Below are positions 45,524 to 56,646 of a stretch of 64,000 bases of DNA, piece after piece. Numbering within the stretch: the first letter of the stretch is position 1; every line of letters begins with the position of its first letter. The position numbers were made by a program, and so were the translations under genes. The notes under the pieces were generated by a model. The model saw nothing but the letters and a program-made list of their open reading frames with translations, was not told where the DNA came from and did no database searches. The stretch lies in the NCBI RefSeq assembly GCF_004362855.1, contig NZ_SNXW01000001.1, positions 432,121 to 496,120 of the forward strand, read 5' to 3'. This DNA comes from Aquabacterium commune. GTDB taxonomy: Bacteria > Pseudomonadota > Gammaproteobacteria > Burkholderiales > Burkholderiaceae_C.

Positions 45524-47053
45524 GTGAAGTCCGCGCCCCAGTCGGCCCTGGGCGCCCTGGCCTGGATGACCGCATCCAGCCAGGTCGGCTTCCTGACTGG
45601 CTTTGCCAACAGCGTGTTCATCACACGCGGCCTGGGGCCGCACGACTATGGCCTGTACGCCTACCTGATCTGGATGGTGGGCATGGCCATCAACCTGAGC
45701 ACCGGCGCCCTCAACATCACCACCATCCGCTTCGTGGCCGAAGCCGTCGGGGCCAAGGACGAGGCCCAGGCCCGCGCGGTGTTTGGTTTCCTGCGCAAGC
45801 TGCTGTGGCTGGGCCTGCTGGCCATGGCCGCCGTGCTGGGCGTGACTTGGTGGTTTGCCGGCGTGCACCCTGCAGCGCTCAATGACCGGTTGGCGCTGTA
45901 CCTGAGCTTCACGGTGGCATGCGCCGCGCTCAAGGCCACCTACATGTTCGAGGCCTCGGTTGGCAAAGGGCACGCGCTGTTTCAGGCCGAGGCCCTGCCA
46001 CCGGCCCTCATTGGCCTGGCCACCCTGCCGCTGAATGCCCTGCTCTGTCTGAGTGGCCAGGCACTGGACGCCTACCTGCTGTTGTTCGCCGGCGCCTCGC
46101 TGGCTCACCCGCTGCTGGCGCACCACATGCTGAAGCGGCAAGGTCTGCTGCACGACGACACCCCGCTCGCCCACGAGACCCGCACCCGGGTGTGGCGTGC
46201 GCTGGGCTGGCACACGAGCTTCACGCTGGTGGGACTGCTGTCCACCAAATCCATGGACACCTACCTGCTTGGTCTGCATGCGCTGCCAGCTTTCGTGGGC
46301 TACTACAACATCGCGTCATCGCTCGCACGCGCCGGGCTGGACCTGCTGTCCAGCGGCTTTTCATCGGTGCTGCTGCCCAGCATTGCCCGCGCTGGGGCCG
46401 AAGGCGGACGCGACAAGGTGCAAGCCATCTTCGAGGGGGCTGTGCGCCTGTACCAATGCATGGGCATCCTGGTGGCTGCGGGCGCCTGGCTGCTGGCCAA
46501 GCCTCTGGTGATGCTGCTGTACGGCACCGCCTACCTGGAGGCCGTGCCAGCACTGCGTGTCATGGCCTTGGTGGGCGGCATCCTGCTGCCCAATGCTGCG
46601 TACTCGGCGGTGTTCATTGCCAGCGACCACCACCGCGCCCGGCTGATGTTCATCGCACTGTCGTCGGCCATCTCCGTCATCACCTCGCTGACCTTCATCC
46701 CCTGGCTGGGATGGGAGGGTGCGCTGATGTCGGTGTTCGCCGGCAACGTGGTCACCTACATCCTCGTGGCCGTGCTGGCCCACACCGTGCTGAAAATCCG
46801 CTTCCCTCTGGGACATGTGCTGCGGCACTGGCTGTGCGGAGGCCTGGCCTTCTTGGCCGTGCTGTGGGCCTTGCCCGCAGACCCAGGCGCCGCGCTGGCG
46901 CTGCTGGGCTGCGGCGTGTTCGGGATGTTGTACCTGATGCTGTCCCTCCGCCTGGGGGCATGGCATGACAGCGACCTCGCCCTGGTGCGAGACAACAGCA
47001 GGCACCTGGACCGCCTGCTGTCCATCCTGACTTTGCGCAGACACCGGACATGA
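45524..47053 (+). CDS. Polysaccharide flippase-like membrane protein (Wzx/MOP family)
   Basis: Integral membrane protein of 509 residues with about 12 to 14 hydrophobic segments. It begins with ALAWMTASSQVGFLTGFANSVFITRGLGPHDYGLYAYL, the typical start of oligosaccharide flippases. Further MOP features are KATYMFEASVGKGHALFQ and FSSVLLPSIARAGAEGGRDKVQ. It would move lipid-linked sugar units across the inner membrane. GTG 45524 lies 4 bp after the NarL stop, and the gene overlaps the next glycosyltransferase by ATGA. No polymerase or full cluster is visible in the window. Confidence 0.82.
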   Translation: MKSAPQSALGALAWMTASSQVGFLTGFANSVFITRGLGPHDYGLYAYLIWMVGMAINLSTGALNITTIRFVAEAVGAKDEAQARAVFGFLRKLLWLGLLAMAAVLGVTWWFAGVHPAALNDRLALYLSFTVACAALKATYMFEASVGKGHALFQAEALPPALIGLATLPLNALLCLSGQALDAYLLLFAGASLAHPLLAHHMLKRQGLLHDDTPLAHETRTRVWRALGWHTSFTLVGLLSTKSMDTYLLGLHALPAFVGYYNIASSLARAGLDLLSSGFSSVLLPSIARAGAEGGRDKVQAIFEGAVRLYQCMGILVAAGAWLLAKPLVMLLYGTAYLEAVPALRVMALVGGILLPNAAYSAVFIASDHHRARLMFIALSSAISVITSLTFIPWLGWEGALMSVFAGNVVTYILVAVLAHTVLKIRFPLGHVLRHWLCGGLAFLAVLWALPADPGAALALLGCGVFGMLYLMLSLRLGAWHDSDLALVRDNSRHLDRLLSILTLRRHRT

Positions 47054-47913
47054 CGCACCCCCTGCTCCAGGCAGCGCTGCGCGAGCTCGACGCAGTGCAC
47101 CGCCCCGATGCCGCCATACCGCCATGCGTGCACATGACCGCGCGCAGCAAGCACCTCGATGAGGCTTTGGCCGACAACCTCGCACGCATCCGGCAACACA
47201 ACCCGGGCTGGTCGCTGACGCTCTATGACGACCAGGACATCGAGGCCTTCCTGCAGGCCCACTACGGCCCTGCCGTGCTGGCGATCTACCAGCAACTCAA
47301 CCCGCGCTACGGTGCAGCCCGTGCCGACCTGTTCCGCTACCTGTGCATCTACCGGCTTGGGGGCGTTTACCTTGACATCAAAAGCGGCACCACGATGCCG
47401 CTGGCGCAATGGCTCCGACCCGAGGACCGCTTCATCCTGTCCCAGTGGGACAACGGGCCGACCGGCCGCTACTCGGACTGGGGCCTGCACCGACCCATCC
47501 GCCACATCCCCGGTGGCGAGTACCAGCAGTGGTTCTTGGTGGCCTCGGCCGGACACCCTTACCTGCGGGCGGTGTGCGGGCGGGTGCTGCGCAACATCGT
47601 GAGCCACCGCGCGGTGCCGGCGAAGTACGGCCGGATGGGCGTGCTGGAAGTGACCGGCCCGATCGCCTTCAGCCTGGCCATCCACCCCATCCTTCGGCGC
47701 CATCCGCACCGCTTCGTGGACGTCGAACGCGAGGGCGGCCTCTGCTACAGCTGCCACCCTGGACAAGGTGACCACATCGCGCGCGACCCGGGGCATTACT
47801 CGCGGCTGCAGGAACCCGTGGTGCGTCTGGGCGCCGGCGCGCACCGCTTGTTCACGCTGGCGCGTGACTTCGACCAGCAGGTTCAGCGCTGGCGGCGGCG
47901 GCTGAGGCGCTGA
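47050..47913 (+). CDS. Glycosyltransferase, GT32-like (DXD sugar-binding)
   Basis: Protein of 287 residues of the Gly_transf_sug family (PF04488). The start IPPCVHMTARSKHLDEALADNL and NPGWSLTLYDDQDIEAFL are typical. The catalytic metal site is in ARADLFRYLCIYRLGGVYLDIKSG, where DIK takes the place of the usual DXD. GPIAFSLAIH lies downstream. It acts in surface polysaccharide or glycan synthesis with the flippase, whose stop it overlaps by 4 bp. Its 3' end overlaps that of the convergent GT2 gene by 31 bp. Confidence 0.85.
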   Translation: MTHPLLQAALRELDAVHRPDAAIPPCVHMTARSKHLDEALADNLARIRQHNPGWSLTLYDDQDIEAFLQAHYGPAVLAIYQQLNPRYGAARADLFRYLCIYRLGGVYLDIKSGTTMPLAQWLRPEDRFILSQWDNGPTGRYSDWGLHRPIRHIPGGEYQQWFLVASAGHPYLRAVCGRVLRNIVSHRAVPAKYGRMGVLEVTGPIAFSLAIHPILRRHPHRFVDVEREGGLCYSCHPGQGDHIARDPGHYSRLQEPVVRLGAGAHRLFTLARDFDQQVQRWRRRLRR

Positions 47914-48911
47914 AACAGCATCCACGGGGTCGAGAGCAACAGCTTGGCGCCCTCGCGGGCTTGCCGCAGGCCCAGGCCGTGGTGCAGACCGTGGCGCAGG
48001 CCGATGGCCCAGAAGCGCCAGGCATCGGCAACACGGTGCTGGCTGCGCGCGAAGTAGCCGAGGTCCAGACAGGCGCGGACCAGCGCCCGGCGAATCTGCA
48101 CCCGGTCGCTGGCGCCTAGGCGAGGCCAATTCAGGTACTCGGCAAACAGCATGAGCCCTGTCCGTTCGATGCGTTCGTGGTTCTGGGTCAGATCGGCCGT
48201 CAGGCTCTGCGCGTGGCGGTGGTACACGCCGCTGGCTTGTGCACGCACAGCCCAGGTCGCACCCCCGAGGTGCACCGAGCGCAAGGCCCAGTCCACATCC
48301 TCGCTGCAGCGCAGCCGCTCATCGAACATCGTGCGCTCGAACACCGCACGGCGCACCACCGTGGCTTGCATGTGCACGAAGCAGCCGCTCATCAGGGCGC
48401 CGACAAAGCCACCCTCCACGCGGCGGGTGAGCGGGTCCAGCGCGGTCGTTCGCAAGCGGGCCAAGGCCTCGTGACGCAGGGCGAACCAGCTGCCATGGTG
48501 CTGTTGTGTGTGCAGGTCAACGATGTCGAAGTCCTGCAGCACCACGTCCACCTCAGGGTGAGCATCGAGCACGGACAGGGCCCGAGACAGGTGCTCAGGC
48601 AGCCAGACGTCGTCGGCATCGAGGAAGGCGACGACATCGCCATCGACCGCGCGGACGCCCGCATTGCGCGCCGCTGCCACGCCCTGGTTGTGCGGCAGCC
48701 GGAGCAGTCGCACACGCCCCGCCAGGATGTGCTGCGCCAGCGCCGCATGGATGTCATCGGGCGAGGCATCGTCCACAACGATCACTTCGGCAGGCGGGGG
48801 CTGCTGGGCCAGGACACTGTCCACCGCCCGGCCCACGAAAGCCGCTGCCCGGTAGGCCGGGATGACCACCGACACCCGCTGGCAGGCAAGCTCCGGCGGG
48901 AACGGGCTCAC
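47883..48911 (-). CDS. Glycosyltransferase family 2
   Basis: Protein of 342 residues with the GT-A fold: VSVVIPAYRAAAFVGRAVDSVL, VIVVDDASPDDIHA, HNQGVAAARNAGVRA and VVAFLDADDVW. The central part includes RCSEDVDWALRSVHLGG, where the ED acts as the general base region. The C-terminus is basic and amphipathic (LFQRLSRRRQR), perhaps membrane-associated. The start is GTG 48911, which overlaps the dps stop by 4 bp (GTGA). It is therefore coupled to dps, an odd partner. It converges on the GT32 gene with a 31-bp overlap. Confidence 0.87.
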   Translation of the reverse strand: MSPFPPELACQRVSVVIPAYRAAAFVGRAVDSVLAQQPPPAEVIVVDDASPDDIHAALAQHILAGRVRLLRLPHNQGVAAARNAGVRAVDGDVVAFLDADDVWLPEHLSRALSVLDAHPEVDVVLQDFDIVDLHTQQHHGSWFALRHEALARLRTTALDPLTRRVEGGFVGALMSGCFVHMQATVVRRAVFERTMFDERLRCSEDVDWALRSVHLGGATWAVRAQASGVYHRHAQSLTADLTQNHERIERTGLMLFAEYLNWPRLGASDRVQIRRALVRACLDLGYFARSQHRVADAWRFWAIGLRHGLHHGLGLRQAREGAKLLLSTPWMLFQRLSRRRQR

Positions 48912-49501
48912 TCTTCCAGCAGCGAGCGCAGCATCCAGGCGGCCTTTTCGTGCACGTCCAGGCGCTGGGTGAGCAGGTCGGCCGAAGGCTCGTCAGAGGC
49001 TTCATCGACCAGGGGGAACAGGGCGCGCGCGGTGCGGGCCACGGCCTCGTGCCCAGTCACCAGGATGCGGATCATCTCCCTGGCCTTCGGGGGCTGCGCG
49101 GGTGCATCGGGCAGCGTGCTGGCCTGGGTGAAATCGGCAAACGAGCCGATGGCGGGGTAGCCCAGGGCGCGCACGCGCTCGGCGATCGGGTCCACCGCGT
49201 TCCACAGTTCGGTGTACTGCGCCATGAACATGGTGTGCAGGGTGTTGAACATCGGCCCCGTCACGTTCCAGTGGAAATTGTGCGTGGTCAGGTAGAGCGT
49301 GAAGGTGTCGGCCAGCAAGCCGTTGAGGCCCTTGGCGATGGCAGCACGGTCGCTCGCGGCGATGCCGATGTCGATGGCGGCGCCCTTGTTGGCAGGCTTG
49401 GCAGCTGATTTGCTGGCGGGCTTGGTGACGGGCTTGGTGACAGCCTTGGCGGCGGATTTGTCTGCAGCTTTGTCAGCGGGTTTCTTGTCGTTCTTGGCCA
49501 T
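48908..49501 (-). CDS. dps: Dps, DNA-protecting ferritin-like protein with basic N-terminal tail
   Basis: Iron-storage and DNA-binding dodecamer subunit of 197 residues. The ferroxidase signature is HNFHWNVTGPMFNTLHTMFMAQY with Asp and Glu in AVDPIAERV. The first 40 residues are a Lys/Ala/Pro-rich tail with AVTKPVTKP-type repeats. This is longer and more histone-like than the E. coli Dps tail and probably binds DNA. AGGAGAT precedes ATG 49501. Its stop overlaps the start of a GT2 gene. Confidence 0.95.
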   Translation of the reverse strand: MAKNDKKPADKAADKSAAKAVTKPVTKPASKSAAKPANKGAAIDIGIAASDRAAIAKGLNGLLADTFTLYLTTHNFHWNVTGPMFNTLHTMFMAQYTELWNAVDPIAERVRALGYPAIGSFADFTQASTLPDAPAQPPKAREMIRILVTGHEAVARTARALFPLVDEASDEPSADLLTQRLDVHEKAAWMLRSLLEE

Positions 49502-49599
49502 GGGGCGGATCTCCTGACGAGGTGGGCAATGTGGGGCTGGACGCCATGGGGAAGACTTTAGCGCGAGCCGGCGCTGGCGGACACCGGCCCACAGGCCAT

Positions 49600-52062
<2,463 letters not shown>

Positions 52063-52170
52063 GGCTGGATTGTAGGGACCGGCAGCCCGTTCACGGGGGA
52101 CGCGCCGTGCGCCCTTCATTCGCCGCGGGGCTTGCTGCATGATGTCTCCCAAACGAACAGGAGGACCGCC

Positions 52171-52713
52171 ATGAGCACCCGCGCCGCCATGCTGCACACC
52201 GTCACGAAACGGCTGATCCTGATGACCGCCACAGCCCTGACGGGCGTTGTCGCGGTGTTTGGCCTGACGCTGTTCTGGCACCAGCGCTTCATGATTTCCT
52301 GGGTGTGCTTCGGCTGCGGCCTGCTGGGTGGCTTCGTCAGCATCCAGCAGCGGCTCAAGACGCTGGGCGACGAGGAGTTGGCCTTGCTGTCGCGGTCGTG
52401 GTTCCAGATCCTGCTGGTGCCGATTTACGGCGGCATCTTTTCGCTGGTGCTGTACGTGGGGCTGCTCAGCGAAATCGTCAAAGGGCCGCTGTTCCCGCAC
52501 TTCGCCATCCCGCCCTTCACCGAGCCGCTGCCCATGCGCGACGACGTCATCCGCTTCCTGAGCCAGACCTACCCGACCTCGGGCCAGGACGTGGCCAAGC
52601 TGCTGTTCTGGTCTTTCGTGGCCGGCTTCTCGGAGCGCTTCGTGCCACAACTCCTGGCGCGCAGCGAGCAAGGCGACAAGGCCGCTCAAAAAGACCCCGC
52701 CGACAAGCCCTGA
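52171..52713 (+). CDS. Hypothetical inner-membrane protein
   Basis: Protein of 180 residues, not recognised. It has hydrophobic segments at about 13-35, 42-58, 80-104 and 145-160. Conserved-looking parts are LLGGFVSIQQRLKTLGDEEL and the C-terminal LLFWSFVAGFSERFVPQLLARSE. The latter motif also appears, as I recall, in other bacterial membrane proteins of unknown function. AGGAGGA lies 8 bp before ATG 52171, so translation is likely strong. It is divergent from uvrD and 39 bp upstream of a YoaK-like gene. Confidence 0.7.
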   Translation: MSTRAAMLHTVTKRLILMTATALTGVVAVFGLTLFWHQRFMISWVCFGCGLLGGFVSIQQRLKTLGDEELALLSRSWFQILLVPIYGGIFSLVLYVGLLSEIVKGPLFPHFAIPPFTEPLPMRDDVIRFLSQTYPTSGQDVAKLLFWSFVAGFSERFVPQLLARSEQGDKAAQKDPADKP

Positions 52714-52752
52714 CGAGGCGGCCATGGCCACTGGCTTGCGCCACAATGGCAC

Positions 52753-53523
52753 ATGCTGTTTCAATACGCGCGCCGCCTCATCGGTCGGGACCGCACGCCG
52801 GACGCCAACCGGCACCTGGGCATCGCGCTGGCGTTCGTGGCCGGCGCCACCAATGCAGGAGCCTTCCTGGCGGTGCGGCAGTACACCTCGCACATGACGG
52901 GGCTGGTGTCCTCGATGGCCGATGACATCGTGCTGGGCAACACGCCCCTGGTGCTGAGCGCGCTCGGCGGGCTGGTGTCCTTCATCCTGGGCGCGGCCAC
53001 CACGGCGGTGCTGGTCAACCTGGCGCGCCGCCACAGCCTGCACAGCCAGTACGCCCTGCCCTTGCTGCTCGAAGCGCTGTGGATGCTGATGTTCGGCCTG
53101 ATGGGCTCGCAACTGGCCGAGATTGGCGAGGACTTCGTGCCCGCCACGGTGGTGGTGCTGTGCTTCATGATGGGCCTGCAGAATGCCGTCATCACCAAGA
53201 TCTCGAATTCCGAAATCCGCACCACCCATGTCACCGGCATGGTCACGGACATCGGCATCGAGCTGGGCAAGCTGTTTTACTGGAACCGCATGCCCGAATC
53301 GGTGAGCCCGCCGGTGCGGGTGAACCTGCGCCGCCTGGGCACGCTCAGTGCGCTGGTCGGCGCCTTCTTCCTCGGCGGCCTGATCGGTGCGCTGGGCTTC
53401 AAGCACCTGGGCTACGCCATGACCCTGCCCCTGGCCTTGCTGCTCGCGTCGCTGGCCCTGGTGCCTGCGGCCGACGACGTTCGCGCGCTGCTGGGCAAAT
53501 CCACACAAGGCCATCGCACATGA
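52753..53523 (+). CDS. YoaK/DUF1275 family membrane protein
   Basis: Inner-membrane protein of 256 residues with about six transmembrane segments. Family motifs are AFVAGATNAGAFLAVRQYTSHMTGLVSSMADDI, MGLQNAVITKISNSEIRTTHVTGMVTDIGIELGK and FFLGGLIGALGF. The function of DUF1275 is unknown; transport has been suggested. Its stop overlaps the start of the next esterase gene (ATGA). Confidence 0.87.
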   Translation: MLFQYARRLIGRDRTPDANRHLGIALAFVAGATNAGAFLAVRQYTSHMTGLVSSMADDIVLGNTPLVLSALGGLVSFILGAATTAVLVNLARRHSLHSQYALPLLLEALWMLMFGLMGSQLAEIGEDFVPATVVVLCFMMGLQNAVITKISNSEIRTTHVTGMVTDIGIELGKLFYWNRMPESVSPPVRVNLRRLGTLSALVGAFFLGGLIGALGFKHLGYAMTLPLALLLASLALVPAADDVRALLGKSTQGHRT

Positions 53524-54521
53524 CACCCATTCACACCTGTCGGTCCCTGAGTCTGGCACTGCTGCTGGGCGCGACCCTGATCGCCCTGCCCGCACAAGCG
53601 CGGCTGCGCGATCGCCCCGCGGGCCATGAGGCCACAGCCAGCACCATCCCTGACACCGCTCCCACCGTTGCGCGCATCACCGCGCCCGGCGACCACGAAT
53701 TCACCCTGCAGCACGGCGGCCTGACGCGCCACTACCGCGTGCACGTGCCGCCCAGCCACAAGCCAGCGCAAGCCACGGCCGTGGTGCTGGCCTTCCACGG
53801 CGGCGGCGGCAACATGGACGTCCAGGCCAACGACCGCTACTACGGCCAGATCAGCAAGGCCGACCAGTTGGGCCACGTCGTGGCCTTCCCCAACGGTTAC
53901 AGCCGGCTGCCCGGCGGCAAGCTGGCCACCTGGAACGCGGGCGCCTGCTGCGGCGCGGCGCGCGACAAGGGCATCGACGACGTCGGTTTCGTGCGGACCT
54001 TGCTCGCCCAACTCAAGCAACAGCTCAACGTGGACCCGGCCCGGGTGTTTGCCACCGGCATCTCCAACGGCGGGATGATGCCGTATCGGCTGGCCTGCGA
54101 GATGGCCGACAGCTTCACCGCCATCGCCGCCGTGGCTGGCACCGACAACACCCTGAACTGCACGCCCTCGCGGCCGGTGTCGGTGCTGCACATCCATGCG
54201 CGCGACGACGATCGCGTGCTCTTCAACGGCGGCGCGGGCAGCCAGGCCACACAGATGACGGACTTCGTCTCCGTGCCCCGCAACATGGCCAAGTGGGCAT
54301 CGCTCAACGGCTGCCAGCCCGAGCCGAAGCGCGTGCTGGAGGTGCCTGGGGCCTACTGCGAGGCCTACAGCGGCTGCCGTGGCGGCGCGCAGGTCAAACT
54401 CTGCGTGACCGAGACCGGCGGCCACAGCTGGCCCGGCGGGCGCAAGCCGCTGGGCGGCGCGCAGGGCTCCAACGCCATCTCGGCCACCGAGCTCATCGGC
54501 GACTTCTTCATGAAGCGTTGA
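53520..54521 (+). CDS. Secreted esterase of the LpqC/PHB depolymerase family
   Basis: Exported alpha/beta hydrolase of 333 residues with a Sec signal peptide (about 1-27, ending AQA). The nucleophile Ser lies in TGISNGGMMPYRLACEM. Oxyanion-hole residues are in LAFHGGGGNMD, and the catalytic His is probably in TGGHSWPGG. Such enzymes (PF10503) cut PHB oligomers, feruloyl esters or acetyl-xylan; the substrate here is unknown. ATG 53520 overlaps the YoaK-like stop by 4 bp. Cys residues (GACCGAA; YCEAYSGCRGG) may form disulfides in the periplasm. Confidence 0.85.
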   Translation: MTPIHTCRSLSLALLLGATLIALPAQARLRDRPAGHEATASTIPDTAPTVARITAPGDHEFTLQHGGLTRHYRVHVPPSHKPAQATAVVLAFHGGGGNMDVQANDRYYGQISKADQLGHVVAFPNGYSRLPGGKLATWNAGACCGAARDKGIDDVGFVRTLLAQLKQQLNVDPARVFATGISNGGMMPYRLACEMADSFTAIAAVAGTDNTLNCTPSRPVSVLHIHARDDDRVLFNGGAGSQATQMTDFVSVPRNMAKWASLNGCQPEPKRVLEVPGAYCEAYSGCRGGAQVKLCVTETGGHSWPGGRKPLGGAQGSNAISATELIGDFFMKR

Positions 54522-54551
54522 GGCCCCGGCAGCGCACCCGCAACGGAACAC

Positions 54552-55910
54552 TCAGGCCAGTCGGAAGGTCTCGCGGTAATCGGGCACACGGGCTTTCCAG
54601 CCCAGTTGCTCGGTGATGCGCAGGCGCAGGGTGTCGGCGGCCTGGGGCTCGCCATGGTTGACGAAGACCTGCTGCGGCGCCTGGCCCAGCGCCTTCAACC
54701 AGGCCAGCAGCCCGGCCTGATCGGCGTGGGCCGAGAGCCCCTCGATCTGGCACACCTCGGCACGGATGCTCACGTACTCGCCGAACAGCTTGACCGACTT
54801 CGCGCCCTCGGCCAGCGACGCACCGCGCGTGCCGCCGGCCTGGAAGCCACTGAGCACGACCGAGTTGCGCGTGTGCGGCCCGTAGTTGGCCAGGTGGTGC
54901 AGCACCCGCCCGCCCGTGACCATGCCGCTGCCCGCGATGATGACCATCGGGTAGCGCTGGCGCATCAGCGCCTTGGACTCTTCGACGTCGCGCACGAAGC
55001 GCGTCATGTGCTGGATGCCCTCGCACTCCTCGTCGGTGAGGCGGTGCAGGTCGTTGTGGCGGTGGTAAAGCCCCGTGGCCGCGATGCCCATGGGGCTGTC
55101 GAGCACGATGGGCAGGTCGGGGATGGCGCGCGCCTGCTTGAGGCGGTAGAGCGCGTACAGCAGCCCTTGCGTGCGCCCCACGGCAAAGGCCGGGATGATG
55201 ACCACGCCGCCGCGCGCGGCCGTGCGCCGGACGATGTCGCCCAGTTGCTCGGTGGGGTCCAGCTCGATGTGCTGGCGGTCGCCGTAGGTGGACTCGATCA
55301 CCACCCAGTCGGCCACTTGCCCGGTGGCGGGCGGCAACATGACCTGGTCGTCTTCCCGCCCCAGATCGCCCGAGAACAGCACCGAGCGCCCCTCGTGCGC
55401 GATGCGCACGCTGCTGGCGCCCAGGATGTGCCCGGCCGGGGTGAACTGCACCTCCACGCCATCGCCCAGCTGCAGCAGGCCGTCATGGCCCACGGCGCGC
55501 ATGTGCGCCAGGCTGTGCTTGGCGTCCTGCACGGTGTAGAGCGGCTCGGCCGGCGCGTGCTTGGTGGCGCCATGGCGGTTGCGGTAACGCGCCTCTTCTT
55601 CCTGCAGGTGGGCCGTGTCCTGCAGGAGGATGCTGCACAGCTCGGCCGAGGCGGCGGTCGTCCAGATGCGACCCTGGAAACCCTGTCGCATCAGCAAAGG
55701 CAGGGCCCCGCTGTGGTCGATGTGGGCATGGGTCAGCAACACCGCGTCCAGCGTCGCCGGGTCGAAGGGCAAAGGCGCCCAGTTGCGCTCGCGCAGCGTC
55801 TTGAAGCCCTGGAAGAGGCCGCAGTCCACCAGCAGGCGTTTGCCGCCCACCTCCACGAGGGTCTTGGAGCCGGTCACGGTGGCGGTGGCGCCGTAGAAGG
55901 TCACGTCCAT
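54552..55910 (-). CDS. MBL-fold beta-CASP nuclease (CPSF-like, RNA metabolising)
   Basis: Metallo-beta-lactamase nuclease of 452 residues, probably acting on RNA. The zinc ligands are HAHIDH (61-66), PAGHILGAS and FSGDLGRED. The beta-CASP domain has VVIESTYGDRQH, VVIIPAFAVGRTQ and IVIAGSGM-type motifs (here MVIIAGSGMVTGGRVLHH). The C-terminal RMMBL region has IEGLSAHADQAGLLAWL and FVNHGEPQAADTL. It lies 14 bp after three small YqjK/E/D-like genes, so it is the last gene of a stress-type operon. Substrate unknown. Confidence 0.9.
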   Translation of the reverse strand: MDVTFYGATATVTGSKTLVEVGGKRLLVDCGLFQGFKTLRERNWAPLPFDPATLDAVLLTHAHIDHSGALPLLMRQGFQGRIWTTAASAELCSILLQDTAHLQEEEARYRNRHGATKHAPAEPLYTVQDAKHSLAHMRAVGHDGLLQLGDGVEVQFTPAGHILGASSVRIAHEGRSVLFSGDLGREDDQVMLPPATGQVADWVVIESTYGDRQHIELDPTEQLGDIVRRTAARGGVVIIPAFAVGRTQGLLYALYRLKQARAIPDLPIVLDSPMGIAATGLYHRHNDLHRLTDEECEGIQHMTRFVRDVEESKALMRQRYPMVIIAGSGMVTGGRVLHHLANYGPHTRNSVVLSGFQAGGTRGASLAEGAKSVKLFGEYVSIRAEVCQIEGLSAHADQAGLLAWLKALGQAPQQVFVNHGEPQAADTLRLRITEQLGWKARVPDYRETFRLA

Positions 55911-55924
55911 GGGATAGCGTTTCC

Positions 55925-56230
55925 TCAGGGTTGAGATGGGGGCAGGCGCCGGAGTCGCTGCCAGGTCTGCCACAACCACACGCCCCTGCTGGCCAGCGAC
56001 AGCAGGGCCGAGGGCCGCCGCATCAGCCAGGCCGCTCCCAGCGTCGCCGCGCCAGCCACCAGGGCGGGGTGGGCGCGCAGCCAGTGGGCACCTTGGCGGG
56101 CCCGGTCGGCCACGCGCTGCACCGGCGCCACGGTCTGTTGCCAGTCTGTGGCGAGTTGGTGGCGCAGCAAGGCGCTGTGCGCACGCAAAAGGCGCTTCTT
56201 GAGGACCAGGTCGGGGTAGCGTGTGCTCAT
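55925..56230 (-). CDS. Small membrane-associated protein, YqjK-like
   Basis: Protein of 101 residues, third of a three-gene set resembling E. coli yqjD-yqjE-yqjK by size, order and topology. It starts MSTRYPDLVLKKRLLRAHSALLRHQLATDW. It has one hydrophobic stretch (HPALVAGAATLGAAWLM, about 57-73) and a basic, Trp-rich end (GVWLWQTWQRLRRL). The start ATG overlaps the stop of the preceding gene (ATGA). The function is unknown and sequence similarity to YqjK is weak. Confidence 0.6.
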   Translation of the reverse strand: MSTRYPDLVLKKRLLRAHSALLRHQLATDWQQTVAPVQRVADRARQGAHWLRAHPALVAGAATLGAAWLMRRPSALLSLASRGVWLWQTWQRLRRLPPSQP

Positions 56231-56646
56231 GGCGCACCTTTGTGCAAGGCCTGGCGGTCGGCATCCAGCTCGGCCAGGGTGTCGCGCAGCATGCCTTGCG
56301 ACTCGCACAGGCGCATCCGCACTTGCCAGAACGCCAGCCCACAGGCGACGCCAAACGCCAGCACCAGCCCGCCCAGCACCGCCAGGCGGTGGGTGTCCCA
56401 GAACAGCACGCTGACGAAAGCGGCCAGGAAGACCAGGCTGACGCTGGCCATCAACACCCCGAAAGCGCCCCAGGCCATCACGGACAGCAGCCGGCGCTTT
56501 TCCTCCTCCACCTCGGTGGCGAGCAGGTCGAGCCGCGTGTGCGCGATGCCCAGCAGCGTGCCGCCCAACTGGCGCAGGGAGGCGCCGAGCCCCCCAGCAC
56601 CAGCGCCCACACCAGCCTCAGGCCCAGGCACAGGCGCACCCGCCAT
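56227..56646 (-). CDS. Inner-membrane protein, YqjE/phage-holin-like family
   Basis: Protein of 139 residues. An amphipathic region (LRQLGGTLLGIAHTRLDLLATEVEEEKRRL) precedes two transmembrane helices (about 52-76 and 82-102). A cytoplasmic coiled tail (ESQGMLRDTLAELDADRQ) follows. The pattern is that of YqjE (PF07332). It starts with ATG sharing one base with the stop of the YqjD-like gene (TGATG) and ends in an ATGA overlap with the next gene. Confidence 0.75.
   Translation of the reverse strand: MAGAPVPGPEAGVGAGAGGLGASLRQLGGTLLGIAHTRLDLLATEVEEEKRRLLSVMAWGAFGVLMASVSLVFLAAFVSVLFWDTHRLAVLGGLVLAFGVACGLAFWQVRMRLCESQGMLRDTLAELDADRQALHKGAP

Noticed and set aside
52063-53595. N-terminal extension of the uvrD frame
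   Set aside because: Runs antisense through two membrane-protein genes; the UvrD family starts near ATG 52062.
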